A stretch of DNA of 64,000 nt from FEN-1219 sp963817615 (GTDB lineage Bacteria; Pseudomonadota; Gammaproteobacteria; Steroidobacterales; Rariloculaceae): positions 1,798,001 to 1,862,000 of the forward strand of contig CAWFPH010000002.1 in the NCBI GenBank assembly GCA_963817615.1, in the 5' to 3' direction. The translations under genes and the position numbers were made by a program. Under the pieces are notes generated by a model that was not told the DNA's origin, did not search any database, and saw only the letters and a list, made by a program, of their open reading frames with translations. Positions 8,909 to 18,242 of the stretch are shown here, piece after piece (the stretch's first letter is position 1; each line of letters begins with the position of its first letter).

Positions 8909-11530
8909 TCATTCCGAGCGCAGCACGTTCGCCGGGCTCACGCGCGCAGCGCGCAGCGCTTGGCTCCCGACGGCAGCCCATGCGATCGCCACGACCAAAC
9001 CCAAGCTCGCCACGAACGGCAGCGGCGTCAACGTGATTCGCTGAATGAACACGCTGAGATACGCGTGCGCGGCAAGATAGCCGAGCGGCCATGCGAGCAA
9101 GTTCGCGATCACCACCGGCTTCGAGAAATCGCGCAGCAACATCGCGACGATCTGCACTTTCCGCGCACCGACCGACTTGCGCACGCCGATCTCGTGCACG
9201 CGGCGCCCGGCCGTTTGCACCGCCATGCCGAACAGCCCGATCAGCGAGATCAAGAACGCAAAGACGGCGAGCCCCGTGAACACTTGGTTCACGGTCGCGT
9301 ACTTCTCGAAGCTTTCGTTGAAGAGCTCGTCCATGAAGCGCCGCGTAAAGGGCGCTTGCGGCGCGAGCTGCCGCCACACCTTCTCGGCCGCCGCGAGGCC
9401 GCCGCCGATGTCGTCGGCGGCCAGCCGTACGATCGTGTTCTGCATGCCGGCGGCGGGCCCGAGCAGATAGGACGTCGCCGTCGCGCCGAGCCCCCGCAAG
9501 AACAGCGGCCGCGTGGCGACGACGCCGATCACTCGAAGCGGCCGCGGGGGCTGACCGAAGCCCGCCGGAAAGTAGACCATCTGATCGACGGCGGCGGCCG
9601 GAGCCGCGAAGCCGAGCTCGTCGCTCAGCGCGCGGTCGATCACGATGTTGCGCGTCGTCGGATGCTCGCGATCCGGCTTTTCGGGCGGCAGGTCGTTGTG
9701 ATCGCGATCGAATACGCGGCCCGCGAGGAGCGGAACGTCGAGCGTGGCGAAGAAGTCGTAACCCACCGTGCTCTCGAACGCAGTGTGCGTCGTGGCGCCT
9801 TCCTCGGGCGAGTGTGCGAGCAGGCTCAAGTTGACGCCGTCGCTCCACGGCGTTTGGCTCATCGTCGTGACGCTCCGCACCTGCGGCAAGCGCTCGAGCT
9901 CGCTGCGTAGCCGCTCGTTCGGCACGCCGGTGACCGGAGTGAAGTTGCTGATCACCAGCTGCTGATCGCGCGCGGCGCCGAGGCCGGTGCGCTCGAGCGC
10001 GGCATTCTGCATGTGCATCACGATCACGGCGATCAACAGGAAGCTCGCCGCAGCGAACTGCGCGCCGACCAGCAGCGTCGAAGCAAACCGCGGTCCGAGC
10101 CGCACGCGGCCGAGCCGCAGCGCTTCGATCGGCCGCACACGCGACAACACGACAGCCGGATAGGCTCCGCCGAGCAGCGTGACCCCCGCTAGAAGCGCGG
10201 CGATGAACGCCCAAAAGCGGCGGTCGTGCAGCATCGCGAGCCGCATGTCGACGCCCACGGCGTTGTGGACGAGCGGCGCGAGCAGCGTGACGACGCCGAC
10301 CGCGATGGCGAGTGCGCTGAGCGTCAGGGTGCCGGCCTCGAACAGATACTGCGCTGCGACTTGGCGGCGGCGTGCGCCGATCACCTTGCGCAGGCCGATT
10401 TCGCGCGCCCGCCGAGCCGCGCGAGCCGTCGCCAGGTTCGCGTAGTTGATGCAAGCGACGAGCAGCACGAGCGTGCCGAGCGCGAGCAGCAGCGTCGTGA
10501 TCGAGTACAAGCCGCGCGAGCCGCCGAGCAACTGCGCATCGAGCTGGGTGACCATCAGGCCGCTCAGGGGCACGGCGCCTACCGTGACGCTCGCGAGCTT
10601 GAGCTGCTCCCGCGTCATGTGCCGCTCGGCGAACCGCGCGAGCCGCTCGTTCAGCGCGCCGGCCGACAAATGGCTGTCGCGTTTGAGCAGCACGTAGGTC
10701 GTGCAGCAATAACCGCCGAGCCAATTCTCGCGCCGCTCGGCCGGCGGCGTCTCGGGCGGCGCGGCACTTCCGTCGGACGAGCCGTCGGCCGCGGCGGGCT
10801 TGCCGCCGGCGTCCGCGGCGGTCTGCGGATCGCGCTTGGCGGACGCCGTCGGGGGCTGCGGGCGGTTGACGGCGTCGCGGAGGCGCTCATAGAGGCCGTA
10901 CGGCGCGAGGATGTCGAAACGCAGCGACGCCGAGGCCGAGTCGCCCATGTGCGAAGGCTCGGGAATCGGCGCGAGCACACCCGTCACGGTCGCGTCCATC
11001 AAGTTGCCGCCGAGCGTCACGGTCTTGCCGAGCACGTCGCGAGAGCCGAACAGCCGTAGCGCGGCCGTTTCGGTCAGCACGATGCCGTTCGGCGTCGTCA
11101 GCGCCGACTTCCGGTCTCCGGCGATGAACGGCAAGTCGAAAATGTCGAGGAATTCGGGATCGGCGGCCAACGCGGCCACTCGGGCTCCGCGGCCGTCGGC
11201 GGTTACGGCGGCCTCGCGACTCCACCGGTTGGCACGTGCGACGGCTTCGAGCTCCGGAAACTCGATGCGCAGATACTTCTCATAGAGCTCGTTCGTCTGC
11301 GGCATCGTCCCGGTCGAGATGCTGCCGTCGCGCAGCGCCAAGCGCGCCGTGATCGCGTAGATGCGGTCGATATTGGCGAATTGCCGGTCGCTCGCGTCCC
11401 AGTACCCGACGATTGCGTATGCGGCGATGAAGGCGACGAGGCCGAGCGCGAGCGTGGCAACGTTGAGCAGAGCCGTGACCGGAGAACGCCGCAAGTTGCG
11501 CAGTGCGATCGAAAGATAATGAGCGAGCAT
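8909..11530 (-). CDS. Large ABC transporter permease, MacB/FtsX family (orphan)
   Basis: An 873-residue inner-membrane protein: an N-terminal segment (LRNLRRSPVTALLNVATLAL) with TM1, a long periplasmic MacB_PCD domain, an FtsX block with several membrane helices (LLLALGTLVLLVACINYANL and following), a second periplasmic domain and a second FtsX block ending in EIGVRKSVGARKVQIVAMLL. The duplicated layout without a fused or adjacent ATPase matches the large 'orphan permease' class often seen in Acidobacteriota and some Proteobacteria. A Ser/Ala/Pro-rich stretch interrupts the first periplasmic domain (about residues 215-265). It stands alone on the reverse strand. Substrate unknown. Confidence 0.88.
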   Translation of the reverse strand: MLAHYLSIALRNLRRSPVTALLNVATLALGLVAFIAAYAIVGYWDASDRQFANIDRIYAITARLALRDGSISTGTMPQTNELYEKYLRIEFPELEAVARANRWSREAAVTADGRGARVAALAADPEFLDIFDLPFIAGDRKSALTTPNGIVLTETAALRLFGSRDVLGKTVTLGGNLMDATVTGVLAPIPEPSHMGDSASASLRFDILAPYGLYERLRDAVNRPQPPTASAKRDPQTAADAGGKPAAADGSSDGSAAPPETPPAERRENWLGGYCCTTYVLLKRDSHLSAGALNERLARFAERHMTREQLKLASVTVGAVPLSGLMVTQLDAQLLGGSRGLYSITTLLLALGTLVLLVACINYANLATARAARRAREIGLRKVIGARRRQVAAQYLFEAGTLTLSALAIAVGVVTLLAPLVHNAVGVDMRLAMLHDRRFWAFIAALLAGVTLLGGAYPAVVLSRVRPIEALRLGRVRLGPRFASTLLVGAQFAAASFLLIAVIVMHMQNAALERTGLGAARDQQLVISNFTPVTGVPNERLRSELERLPQVRSVTTMSQTPWSDGVNLSLLAHSPEEGATTHTAFESTVGYDFFATLDVPLLAGRVFDRDHNDLPPEKPDREHPTTRNIVIDRALSDELGFAAPAAAVDQMVYFPAGFGQPPRPLRVIGVVATRPLFLRGLGATATSYLLGPAAGMQNTIVRLAADDIGGGLAAAEKVWRQLAPQAPFTRRFMDELFNESFEKYATVNQVFTGLAVFAFLISLIGLFGMAVQTAGRRVHEIGVRKSVGARKVQIVAMLLRDFSKPVVIANLLAWPLGYLAAHAYLSVFIQRITLTPLPFVASLGLVVAIAWAAVGSQALRAARVSPANVLRSE

Positions 11531-11941
11531 CTTCTAGGTTCCCCCACCGGCTGCCCGGACTGCGCTTCTGCGCGCTCCCGATCGGCGCGATTTGTCGCGG
11601 CGTCCGGCCCTGTCGCAGCACGAGCCTTATCAGGATTCGTGCCAGGCCGTGCACGCCGTCGCCAACTCCTTGAGCCGTCTAGCAATGGCTCCGGCCGGCG
11701 CGGTTGGAGACACGCCGCGCCGGTTGCCCGATAACGCCACAACTTGAGGAAAACGAGCAGCGCTTCGCGCGTCCGGTCACGTAGACACCCAGATGCGGGG
11801 TATCTCGAATCGGTTGCAGGGGACGCGCCGGTGGGGATTGCCTCGGTTCGGGCCGAGGAGGAGACTCGGCAGCCGTACCGGATAGGTACATAGGGAATAT
11901 AGCGATCGTATGAAGTGGGCCCCTCCGAGCGGCCGTCGCCG
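11531..11941. other. Intergenic region between divergent permease and GGDEF/EAL genes
   Basis: These 411 bases hold no supportable gene. A hairpin-forming CCTCGG-N6-CCGAGG lies at 11841-11858 and a short dyad GTACC-N5-GGTAC at 11875-11889, followed by an AT-richer stretch around 11890-11910 that could contain the promoter of the signalling protein. Both dyads are short and could be chance. Confidence 0.5.
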
Positions 11942-14900
11942 ATGAACGCAGTCACAGCCGACGCTTTTCGGCAGCTCTTCGACGGTTCGTTCATTCTCGC
12001 CGCGATATTTTCGCGCGACGGCGTTCTGCTCGAAGCCAATCCGTCGGCGCTATACGCAGGGTCGGAGACGCCGGAACGACTCTACGGCAAGCACTTCAGC
12101 GATATCGAAGCCCTGTCACTCGGCGAGGCGAACTGCGCTCAGTTCGCATCGATGCTTGCCCGCGCCGGGGCCGGCGAGACGGTACGCGGAGAGCTCACGG
12201 TCCGTCTCGCCGGCGCGCGGATCGCGTTCGTGGACGCGGTGTTCGTGCCGCTGCGCGACGTTGCCGGGCGCGTCGTTCAGATCGGCGCCACCGGCGTCGA
12301 GATCACGGCGCACAAGAGTGCCGAGAGCACGCTCGGAAAGCTCAATCGAGAGCTCCGCATGCTGACGTCGTGCACTCAGGTGCTGATGCGCGCCGATGAC
12401 GAGCAGGAGCTGTTGCGCGAAATCTGCAGAGTGATCGTCGACGAAGGCGGCTACCGCTTCAGCTGGGTCGGTTTGGCGGAGAACGATGCGGAGCAATCGG
12501 TGCGCCCCGTTGCATCTGCCGGCACGGACGCGGGATACCTGGAGCGCCTCCGGATCAGCTGGGGCGACAGCGCCCACGGACAAGGTCCAACCGGGCTCGC
12601 GATCCGGCTGCGCATGCTCCAAACGTGCGGAGACATCGAGACCGATCCCGCTTTCGAGCCGTGGAGAGAGGACGCGCAGCGCTGTGGCTACGCGTGCTCC
12701 GTCGCATTGCCGCTGATCATCGGGCAGACGTGCATCGGCGCATTGAACATCTACTCCGGCACGGCCCCGCATTTCGACGCCGCGGAGCTCGCTCTGTTGA
12801 GCGAGCTGGCGAGCGATATCGCTTACGGCGTGGCCGGCGTGCGCACGCGTGCCGAGCACCGGCGCGCCGAGACGCAGCTGCAGCTGTTTCGGTGGCTCCT
12901 CGACCGATCGGCCGACATGATCTATGTCGTCGATGCGCAGACGGGCCGCATTCTCGACGCGAGCGACGCCGTGTCCCGGCAGCTGGGCTATGCGCGCGAC
13001 GAGCTGCTCGCGATGAAGCTCGCCGACTTCTCGGTGAGCGCGGCCGAGCGTCCCTGGCAGGAGCAAGTAGCGCGCGTTGCCGCGGCCGGCTCGCTGGTCC
13101 TCGACGGCCAGCATCGCCGCCGCGACGGCAGCTTGCTGCCGGTGGAGATCAGCCTGAGCTACGTCGAGCAGAACGGTGCGCGGTACCTGATCAGCGTCAC
13201 GCGCGACATCAGCGAGCAGAAACACCAGCAAGCGTTGATCGAACGCATGACGCGCGTTCGAAAGCTGCAGAGCGCAGTCAACTCCGCGGTGCTGCGGATC
13301 CGTGAACGAGACTACCTGCTCCAGGAGGCGTGCCGCCTTGCGACGCAGCTCGGCGGCTACGATCGTGCCGTGGTATCGGTCGTCGAGCCCGACGGGAAGC
13401 GCGCGCGGCCGAGCTTCAGGGCCGGCCGCGAGAAGGACTTCCCGGAGCCCGACTATCTCGAGATCGGCGACGGCACCGAGCCGGACGGGAGCGCGACGAG
13501 CCGCGCGCTGCGAACGGGGCAAATCGTCGTCTGCAACGATTTGACTCAGTCCGAGCCGCCGGTCGCCATGCGCGAGCGCTTGCTCGCGCTTGGCTTCAAG
13601 ACCGTCGTCGCGCTGCCTCTGATCGTCGACGGCAGCAAGGTCGGTGTCCTCACTTTGACCTCGAAAGACCCCACCTTGATCACCGACGATGAGCTATTGC
13701 TGCTGCAGGACATGACTGCGAGCTTGTCATTTGCCTTGCGCTCCCAGCAGCAGGCGGCCGCCTTCGAGTTTCTGGCGTCCTACGACTCCTTGACCGGTCT
13801 CGCCAAGAGACCGCTCTTCTGCCAGCGCTTGGAAGGCATCCTCGTGCGCTGCATCGCGGCGGGCCACAAGCCCGCCGTGGCCGCCGTGGACGTCCATTTG
13901 CTGAGCAACATCAACGATACGTTCGGTCGCCACTTCGGCGATCTTTTGCTGCAGAGCGTCGCAGAGCGGCTGAAGGACCACGTCGAGAACGACGAATACG
14001 TCGGGTATCTCGGCGGCGGAGCGTTCGTCGTCGTCGAGCTCGATCTCGCGACGTCGGCGGAAAACATCAACTCGCTGCTCGAGAACACCGTCTTCGGCGA
14101 GGCGTTCTCCATCGAAGGGCGCGAGCTGCGCCTATCGTGCCGATCCGGCGTGGCGCGGTTCCCGGTGGACGGCCGTGACAGCGATACGCTCGTGCGCAAT
14201 GCGGAAGCGGCGCTCAAGCGCGCGAAGGAAATCGGCGAACCGTACCTGCACTACAGGCTCGATATGCACAGCGAGATCGCCGAGCGCCTCGCGCTCGAGC
14301 ATCGGCTCCGGCTCGCGATCGATGCCGAGCAGTTCGAGCTTCACTATCAGCCGCAAATCAGCACGGCGACCGGTCGGATCGAAAGCGTCGAGGCGCTGCT
14401 GCGCTGGAACGACCCGGAGCACGGCATCGTGGCGCCGGCGCAGTTCCTGCCCGTGCTCGAATCCTCGGGCTTGATCGTGGCGGCCGGCAACTGGACGTTG
14501 ACGCGCGTGGCCGCGGATTGCAGGCGTTGGCGGGACTTGGGCCTCGGGCCGGTGCGCGTCGGCGTCAACGTGTCGGCGCTGCAGCTGCGTCGGCGCTCGT
14601 TCGTCGATTTCGTGCTCGGGCAGGTCGGGGCCTGGTCGACCGAGCAGCCCGGCTACGGCATCGACCTCGAGATCACCGAGACGGCGCTGTTGCAGGATAT
14701 CGAGGGCACGAGCCGGAAGCTGCGCGAGCTGCGCGCGGCCGGGATCCGAATCGCGCTCGACGATTTTGGAACCGGCTATTCATCGCTCGGGCTGCTGTCG
14801 AAGCTGCCGGTGGATCTGCTGAAGATCGACCGTTCGTTCGTGGCCGATCTGCCTGGCGATCATGCCAGCGTCACGCTCGCAAAGAGCATCATCGCGCTGG

Positions 14901-15082
14901 CGGCCGCGTTCGGTCTCTTGACCGTCGCCGAGGGCGTCGAGACCGAGGAGCAGCTCGAGCTGCTCCGTTCGCTCAACTGCGACTACACGCAGGGCTACCT
15001 GCATCGTCGGCCGATGCCGGTCGCCGAGCTCGAAAAGGTCCTGGCGCGGCAGCAAGCGGCCGACGCCGAGACTCGCCGCTAG
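11942..15082 (+). CDS. Multidomain c-di-GMP phosphodiesterase (PAS-GAF-PAS-GAF-degenerate GGDEF-EAL)
   Basis: A 1046-residue cytosolic signalling protein without membrane segments. Order: PAS (about 5-120), GAF (about 145-305), PAS (about 320-430), GAF (about 455-605), GGDEF (about 625-785), EAL (about 795-1040). The GGDEF signature reads GGGAF near residue 691, losing the catalytic Asp and Glu, so cyclase activity is unlikely. The EAL domain keeps EALLRW (E817), NVSALQ, EITET, DDFGTGYSSL, LLKIDRSF and AEGVET, so c-di-GMP hydrolysis is expected. A GTG at 11915 is an alternative start. It shares a CTAG with the convergent MMPL gene, each stop using three of the four bases. Confidence 0.92.
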   Translation: MNAVTADAFRQLFDGSFILAAIFSRDGVLLEANPSALYAGSETPERLYGKHFSDIEALSLGEANCAQFASMLARAGAGETVRGELTVRLAGARIAFVDAVFVPLRDVAGRVVQIGATGVEITAHKSAESTLGKLNRELRMLTSCTQVLMRADDEQELLREICRVIVDEGGYRFSWVGLAENDAEQSVRPVASAGTDAGYLERLRISWGDSAHGQGPTGLAIRLRMLQTCGDIETDPAFEPWREDAQRCGYACSVALPLIIGQTCIGALNIYSGTAPHFDAAELALLSELASDIAYGVAGVRTRAEHRRAETQLQLFRWLLDRSADMIYVVDAQTGRILDASDAVSRQLGYARDELLAMKLADFSVSAAERPWQEQVARVAAAGSLVLDGQHRRRDGSLLPVEISLSYVEQNGARYLISVTRDISEQKHQQALIERMTRVRKLQSAVNSAVLRIRERDYLLQEACRLATQLGGYDRAVVSVVEPDGKRARPSFRAGREKDFPEPDYLEIGDGTEPDGSATSRALRTGQIVVCNDLTQSEPPVAMRERLLALGFKTVVALPLIVDGSKVGVLTLTSKDPTLITDDELLLLQDMTASLSFALRSQQQAAAFEFLASYDSLTGLAKRPLFCQRLEGILVRCIAAGHKPAVAAVDVHLLSNINDTFGRHFGDLLLQSVAERLKDHVENDEYVGYLGGGAFVVVELDLATSAENINSLLENTVFGEAFSIEGRELRLSCRSGVARFPVDGRDSDTLVRNAEAALKRAKEIGEPYLHYRLDMHSEIAERLALEHRLRLAIDAEQFELHYQPQISTATGRIESVEALLRWNDPEHGIVAPAQFLPVLESSGLIVAAGNWTLTRVAADCRRWRDLGLGPVRVGVNVSALQLRRRSFVDFVLGQVGAWSTEQPGYGIDLEITETALLQDIEGTSRKLRELRAAGIRIALDDFGTGYSSLGLLSKLPVDLLKIDRSFVADLPGDHASVTLAKSIIALAAAFGLLTVAEGVETEEQLELLRSLNCDYTQGYLHRRPMPVAELEKVLARQQAADAETRR

Positions 15083-17424
15083 CCGCCGTTCATCGCGGCG
15101 CGAGCTCGCGTCGCGGCGGGCCGCGTGAGCAGCAGCGCAAGCACGAAATTCGACGCCACACCGATTGCGACGGGAAGGCCGATCGCGCGCAGCACCGGTA
15201 GCCCGGACGCGGCGAGCAGCGCGAACACGGCCCAGGTCGACAGCGAGCAGACGACCACGGCATGCAGCGTGCGCCGCTGCTCCGCCGGGTCCTCCGCGGC
15301 GTGCTCGAAGAACAACGCGTAATCGAGCCCGAGCCCCGCGACCAGCACGAGCGAGATCAGATGGAACAGATTGAGCGCGACCCCCGCGGCCTGCAGCGCC
15401 GCGACGACCACCGCCGTCGTCAGCGCCATGGGCGCGAGCACGCGCAGCACGCGCGAAGGGCTGCGGAGCGCGAGCGCCACGACACCGGTGAGCAGCAGCG
15501 CCGCAATGCCGAGGCTTGCGAGAATGCGTTCGCGCTGCTCCGCGACGAGGGCTTCCGATTGCGCGCGCAGATCGAGCAGCGTCGTGCTCGGCGATGAAGC
15601 CGCGAGCGCGGCCAGCGCAGTTGCGTCGTGCACGCCGCGCAAGGTGACGAGCGCGCGCGTACCGTGCTCGGTGGGCGTGAGCAACGCATCGACGCTGGGC
15701 GCGAGAGGCGTCGTCGCAAGCGCGGCCGGCGTGAGCGGCGGCAGGCTGCGCGCGGCCGCGACGTCCTCGAGGAATGGTTCGAACGCGTCGGGGCGAAACG
15801 CGCTGCCCGCTTGCGCTTCGGCAAGCGCCGCGCGCAACGCTGCGGGTTGCGGCAGACGCGCCTGCCGCGCCTTCTGCGTCGCCGCGGACGGCAGGTAGCG
15901 GGCCGCGTCATCGTAGCCGTCGATGGCGCCGCGCTCGACGACCGCACGCAGCTTCGGCTCGAGCGCCTCGAGCTTCCGCAGCGCCGCCTCGTCGTCGGGC
16001 GCCTCGACGACGAGCAGGAAGCGAGCGTCCGCCGCGCCGAGCTCGCTGCGCAGCTCGCGATCACGCGCCACGAGGTCCCCCGGGACCGGCGTCAGGTTCG
16101 CGAGATCGTTGTCCCAGAGCGCCGCCGGCGAGAGCACCACCGCGAGGACGCACGCCGCGACCAGCGCCACGCCCGCCCAGCGCGGCCTCGGCAGCGAGGC
16201 GATCGCGCTCCAGAGGCGTCCGAGCATCGCCGAGCCGCCGAAATCGCGGCCGCGCGTGTCGATGAGAGTCGGCAGGACGAATCGCGTCGTGAGCCCCGCG
16301 ACCGCGAGCGCACTCACGGTGAACACGGCGACCTGAGCGAGCCCGAGAACGCCCGAGAACAAGAACGTGAAATAGGCGATGCAGGTGCTCGCGACGCCGG
16401 TGGCAAGCGTCGGCCAGAGCCGCCGCGCGATCTCCGTCGGCGTGCGATCGGCCCGCCGATGGCTCAACAGATGCAGCGGGTAGTCCTGCGCGACGCCGAT
16501 CAGCGTGAAGCCGAACGCGAGCGTGATGCCGTGCACGGCCCCGAACGTCGCGCTGACGGCTGCGAGGCCGACGAGACCTGCCGTCGCGAGCGGCAGCGCG
16601 CCGAGCACGACGGCGCCCACGCTGCGATAGGCGACCAACAACAGCAGCAGCATGATGATCGTGTCGGCGGTGCCGACGGTCTGCACCGTCTTGCGCGTTC
16701 GCGCCTCCATGAGCACCGAAAAATTGCCGGTGCCGCTCTGCTCGAGCGTTGTCCCGGCCGGATGCTCGGTCGCCGCAAACGCGTTGTCGAGCGCGGTGAT
16801 CGCCGCGCGTTGCGCGTCGGGGTCGAACGCCGGAGCCCGCGTCGCTGCGAGCAGCAGCGCGTCGGTGCCGGTCGTGTCGAACCACACGTCGAACTCGCGG
16901 CGCGGCCCGTGGGCCGGTTGCCAGCGCTCGAGCAGCGCGAGCGTCTCGAGCGTGGGATCGCGCGGTAACAGCGGCTCGAGCAAGAGACCCGCCGGCGACG
17001 ACAGATCCCGTTGCCGGGCAGTGAGCGCGGCGCGCAGCGTCTCCGCGTCGAGTGCTCGCTCGTCGAGCGTGGGCGACAGCAGATACCGATACGGCAGCAG
17101 CGTGTCGGGCACGGCGTCGAGCGCGACGTCGCCGTTCGCGATCCAAGCGAACTGCGGACTGCCCTGCAGCGCGCTCACGAGCGCACGCGAGGTTTCGGCG
17201 AGCGCGGCGGGCGGCGCGCCGTGCAGGGCGACGATCAGCACGCGCGATGCCGGACCCTCGCCGATCTCCTGCAGCAGCAAACGCTGGGCGGGCGTTCTCG
17301 GGCTCGGCAAGAACAGCCGCAGATCCGAGGAAACGCTGAGGTCGCGCTGCGCATACAGCGCGAGCGCGCCGAGCACCGCCAGCCAAAGCAGCAGCACGAG
17401 GAGGGCCGCCGGGGTTCGCTTCAT
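15079..17424 (-). CDS. MMPL/RND-family exporter of the aryl-polyene-type cluster
   Basis: A 781-residue inner-membrane transporter with the RND plan: TM1 (LLVLLLWLAVLGALALYA), a large periplasmic loop, TM2-6 (from IIMLLLLLVAYRSVGAVV), TM7, a second periplasmic loop and TM8-12. The long MMPL form and its pairing with a LolA-like protein match aryl polyene and xanthomonadin clusters, where such proteins are thought to move the lipid-linked pigment toward the outer membrane. The ATG at 17424 overlaps the LolA-like stop by 4 bp (ATGA), so the two are translationally coupled and divergent from the biosynthetic genes. Confidence 0.88.
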   Translation of the reverse strand: MKRTPAALLVLLLWLAVLGALALYAQRDLSVSSDLRLFLPSPRTPAQRLLLQEIGEGPASRVLIVALHGAPPAALAETSRALVSALQGSPQFAWIANGDVALDAVPDTLLPYRYLLSPTLDERALDAETLRAALTARQRDLSSPAGLLLEPLLPRDPTLETLALLERWQPAHGPRREFDVWFDTTGTDALLLAATRAPAFDPDAQRAAITALDNAFAATEHPAGTTLEQSGTGNFSVLMEARTRKTVQTVGTADTIIMLLLLLVAYRSVGAVVLGALPLATAGLVGLAAVSATFGAVHGITLAFGFTLIGVAQDYPLHLLSHRRADRTPTEIARRLWPTLATGVASTCIAYFTFLFSGVLGLAQVAVFTVSALAVAGLTTRFVLPTLIDTRGRDFGGSAMLGRLWSAIASLPRPRWAGVALVAACVLAVVLSPAALWDNDLANLTPVPGDLVARDRELRSELGAADARFLLVVEAPDDEAALRKLEALEPKLRAVVERGAIDGYDDAARYLPSAATQKARQARLPQPAALRAALAEAQAGSAFRPDAFEPFLEDVAAARSLPPLTPAALATTPLAPSVDALLTPTEHGTRALVTLRGVHDATALAALAASSPSTTLLDLRAQSEALVAEQRERILASLGIAALLLTGVVALALRSPSRVLRVLAPMALTTAVVVAALQAAGVALNLFHLISLVLVAGLGLDYALFFEHAAEDPAEQRRTLHAVVVCSLSTWAVFALLAASGLPVLRAIGLPVAIGVASNFVLALLLTRPAATRARAAMNGG

Positions 17425-18113
17425 TCCGCGCCGCAGCGCTCGAGTAAGCTCGGCAGCGTGGCTTCGGGCGCGATCCCGCCGGCCGCGCTGTCGCCGAGCA
17501 GCATCACCGTTGCGCCATCGGAGGCGTTGCGAAGCACGAGGCAGCGCAGCTCGCCGCGAGCGCCGGTCGCGACGATGGCCTCGAGCCCGCGCCTCACGCT
17601 CGAGTCGCGCGGCGCGAGATCGAGGCGCCACGCGGCCTCGTCGCCGGCCGCGGAGACCCTGAACTCGCCGGCGAGCGTGGCGCGATCGCCCGCGAGCAGC
17701 GACGACAGCCCGGCCAGCAAGCCGCGCAGCTCGGGCGCGCGACGCAGAGAGAACGTGCGGGTTCGCTCGCCGTCGCGCTCGACCGTGACCGAGCCGCCGC
17801 GAATCGACGTGCGCTCGCGATACGGCGCCGCGACGTTGCGGTCGAGGCTCTGCGGGGCAAGATAAGCGAGCTCCCCTGCGACGACGATCGGCCGGACCAG
17901 GAGCCGGGAGAAGCGCGCCTCCACGAAGTCGATCGTAGCGGGCGGCGTGCGTGCAAGCTGCTCGACCAGCGTATCGGCGTCGAGCGCATCGCAGCGCGTA
18001 GGAAAGGCGCTGAACGCCACGAGCAGCAAGACGCCGCCCGGCAGCAAGGCCGTGACGTCGCGCGAGCGCGCTGCGCCGGTCGCTCGCGACGAATATCGGG
18101 GAAGGGCTCGCAC
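17421..18113 (-). CDS. LolA-like outer-membrane lipoprotein carrier family protein
   Basis: A 230-residue predicted periplasmic protein: an Arg-rich n-region, a hydrophobic core (LLPGGVLLLVAFSAF) and then a LolA-type half-barrel (FVEARFSRLLVRPIVVAGEL, RTFSLRRAPELRGLLAGL). LolA-like proteins of aryl polyene clusters are presumed to shuttle the lipid product across the periplasm. The GTG at 18113 is the first start that leaves a complete signal peptide; a TTG at 18047 would remove the basic region. A Cys near the C-terminus (LLERCGAE) is unusual. It is first in a two-gene operon with the MMPL exporter. Confidence 0.8.
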   Translation of the reverse strand: MRALPRYSSRATGAARSRDVTALLPGGVLLLVAFSAFPTRCDALDADTLVEQLARTPPATIDFVEARFSRLLVRPIVVAGELAYLAPQSLDRNVAAPYRERTSIRGGSVTVERDGERTRTFSLRRAPELRGLLAGLSSLLAGDRATLAGEFRVSAAGDEAAWRLDLAPRDSSVRRGLEAIVATGARGELRCLVLRNASDGATVMLLGDSAAGGIAPEATLPSLLERCGAE

Positions 18114-18182
18114 CGCGCGTAGCTTAGCGGGTGGCGATCGAAATGCCGAGCACGAGGATCCGCCCACCTTTCGCGCCGCGAA

Positions 18183-18212
18183 TTGCTGCAGCGAACGCGC
18201 GTTCGCTATATT
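18183..18212 (+). promoter_or_regulatory. Candidate promoter of the PKS-like operon
   Basis: A TTGCTG at 18183-18188 and a TATATT at 18207-18212 are separated by 18 bases and lie about 30 bases before the GTG at 18243. The spacer is almost entirely an 18-bp perfect palindrome. The fit to sigma-70 elements is moderate. Confidence 0.5.
18190..18207. promoter_or_regulatory. 18-bp perfect palindrome, candidate operator
   Basis: AGCGAACGCGCGTTCGCT equals its own reverse complement and sits between the -35-like and -10-like elements in the divergent region separating the LolA/MMPL pair from the biosynthetic genes. Its position is ideal for a dimeric repressor such as a TetR-type protein, but no regulator gene lies next to it. 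Confidence 0.55.
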
Positions 18213-18242
18213 GCCGCGGGGGACACGCGAGGCCGTTCGACT

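Noticed and set aside
15079..15082. Overlapping convergent stops (CTAG) of the GGDEF/EAL and MMPL genes
   Set aside because: Real but common in dense genomes; it leaves no room for an intergenic terminator but does not need a special mechanism.
18183..18242. TTG start giving a 20-residue longer CLF-like protein
   Set aside because: The TTG is part of the probable -35 element and the added residues have no ketosynthase character.
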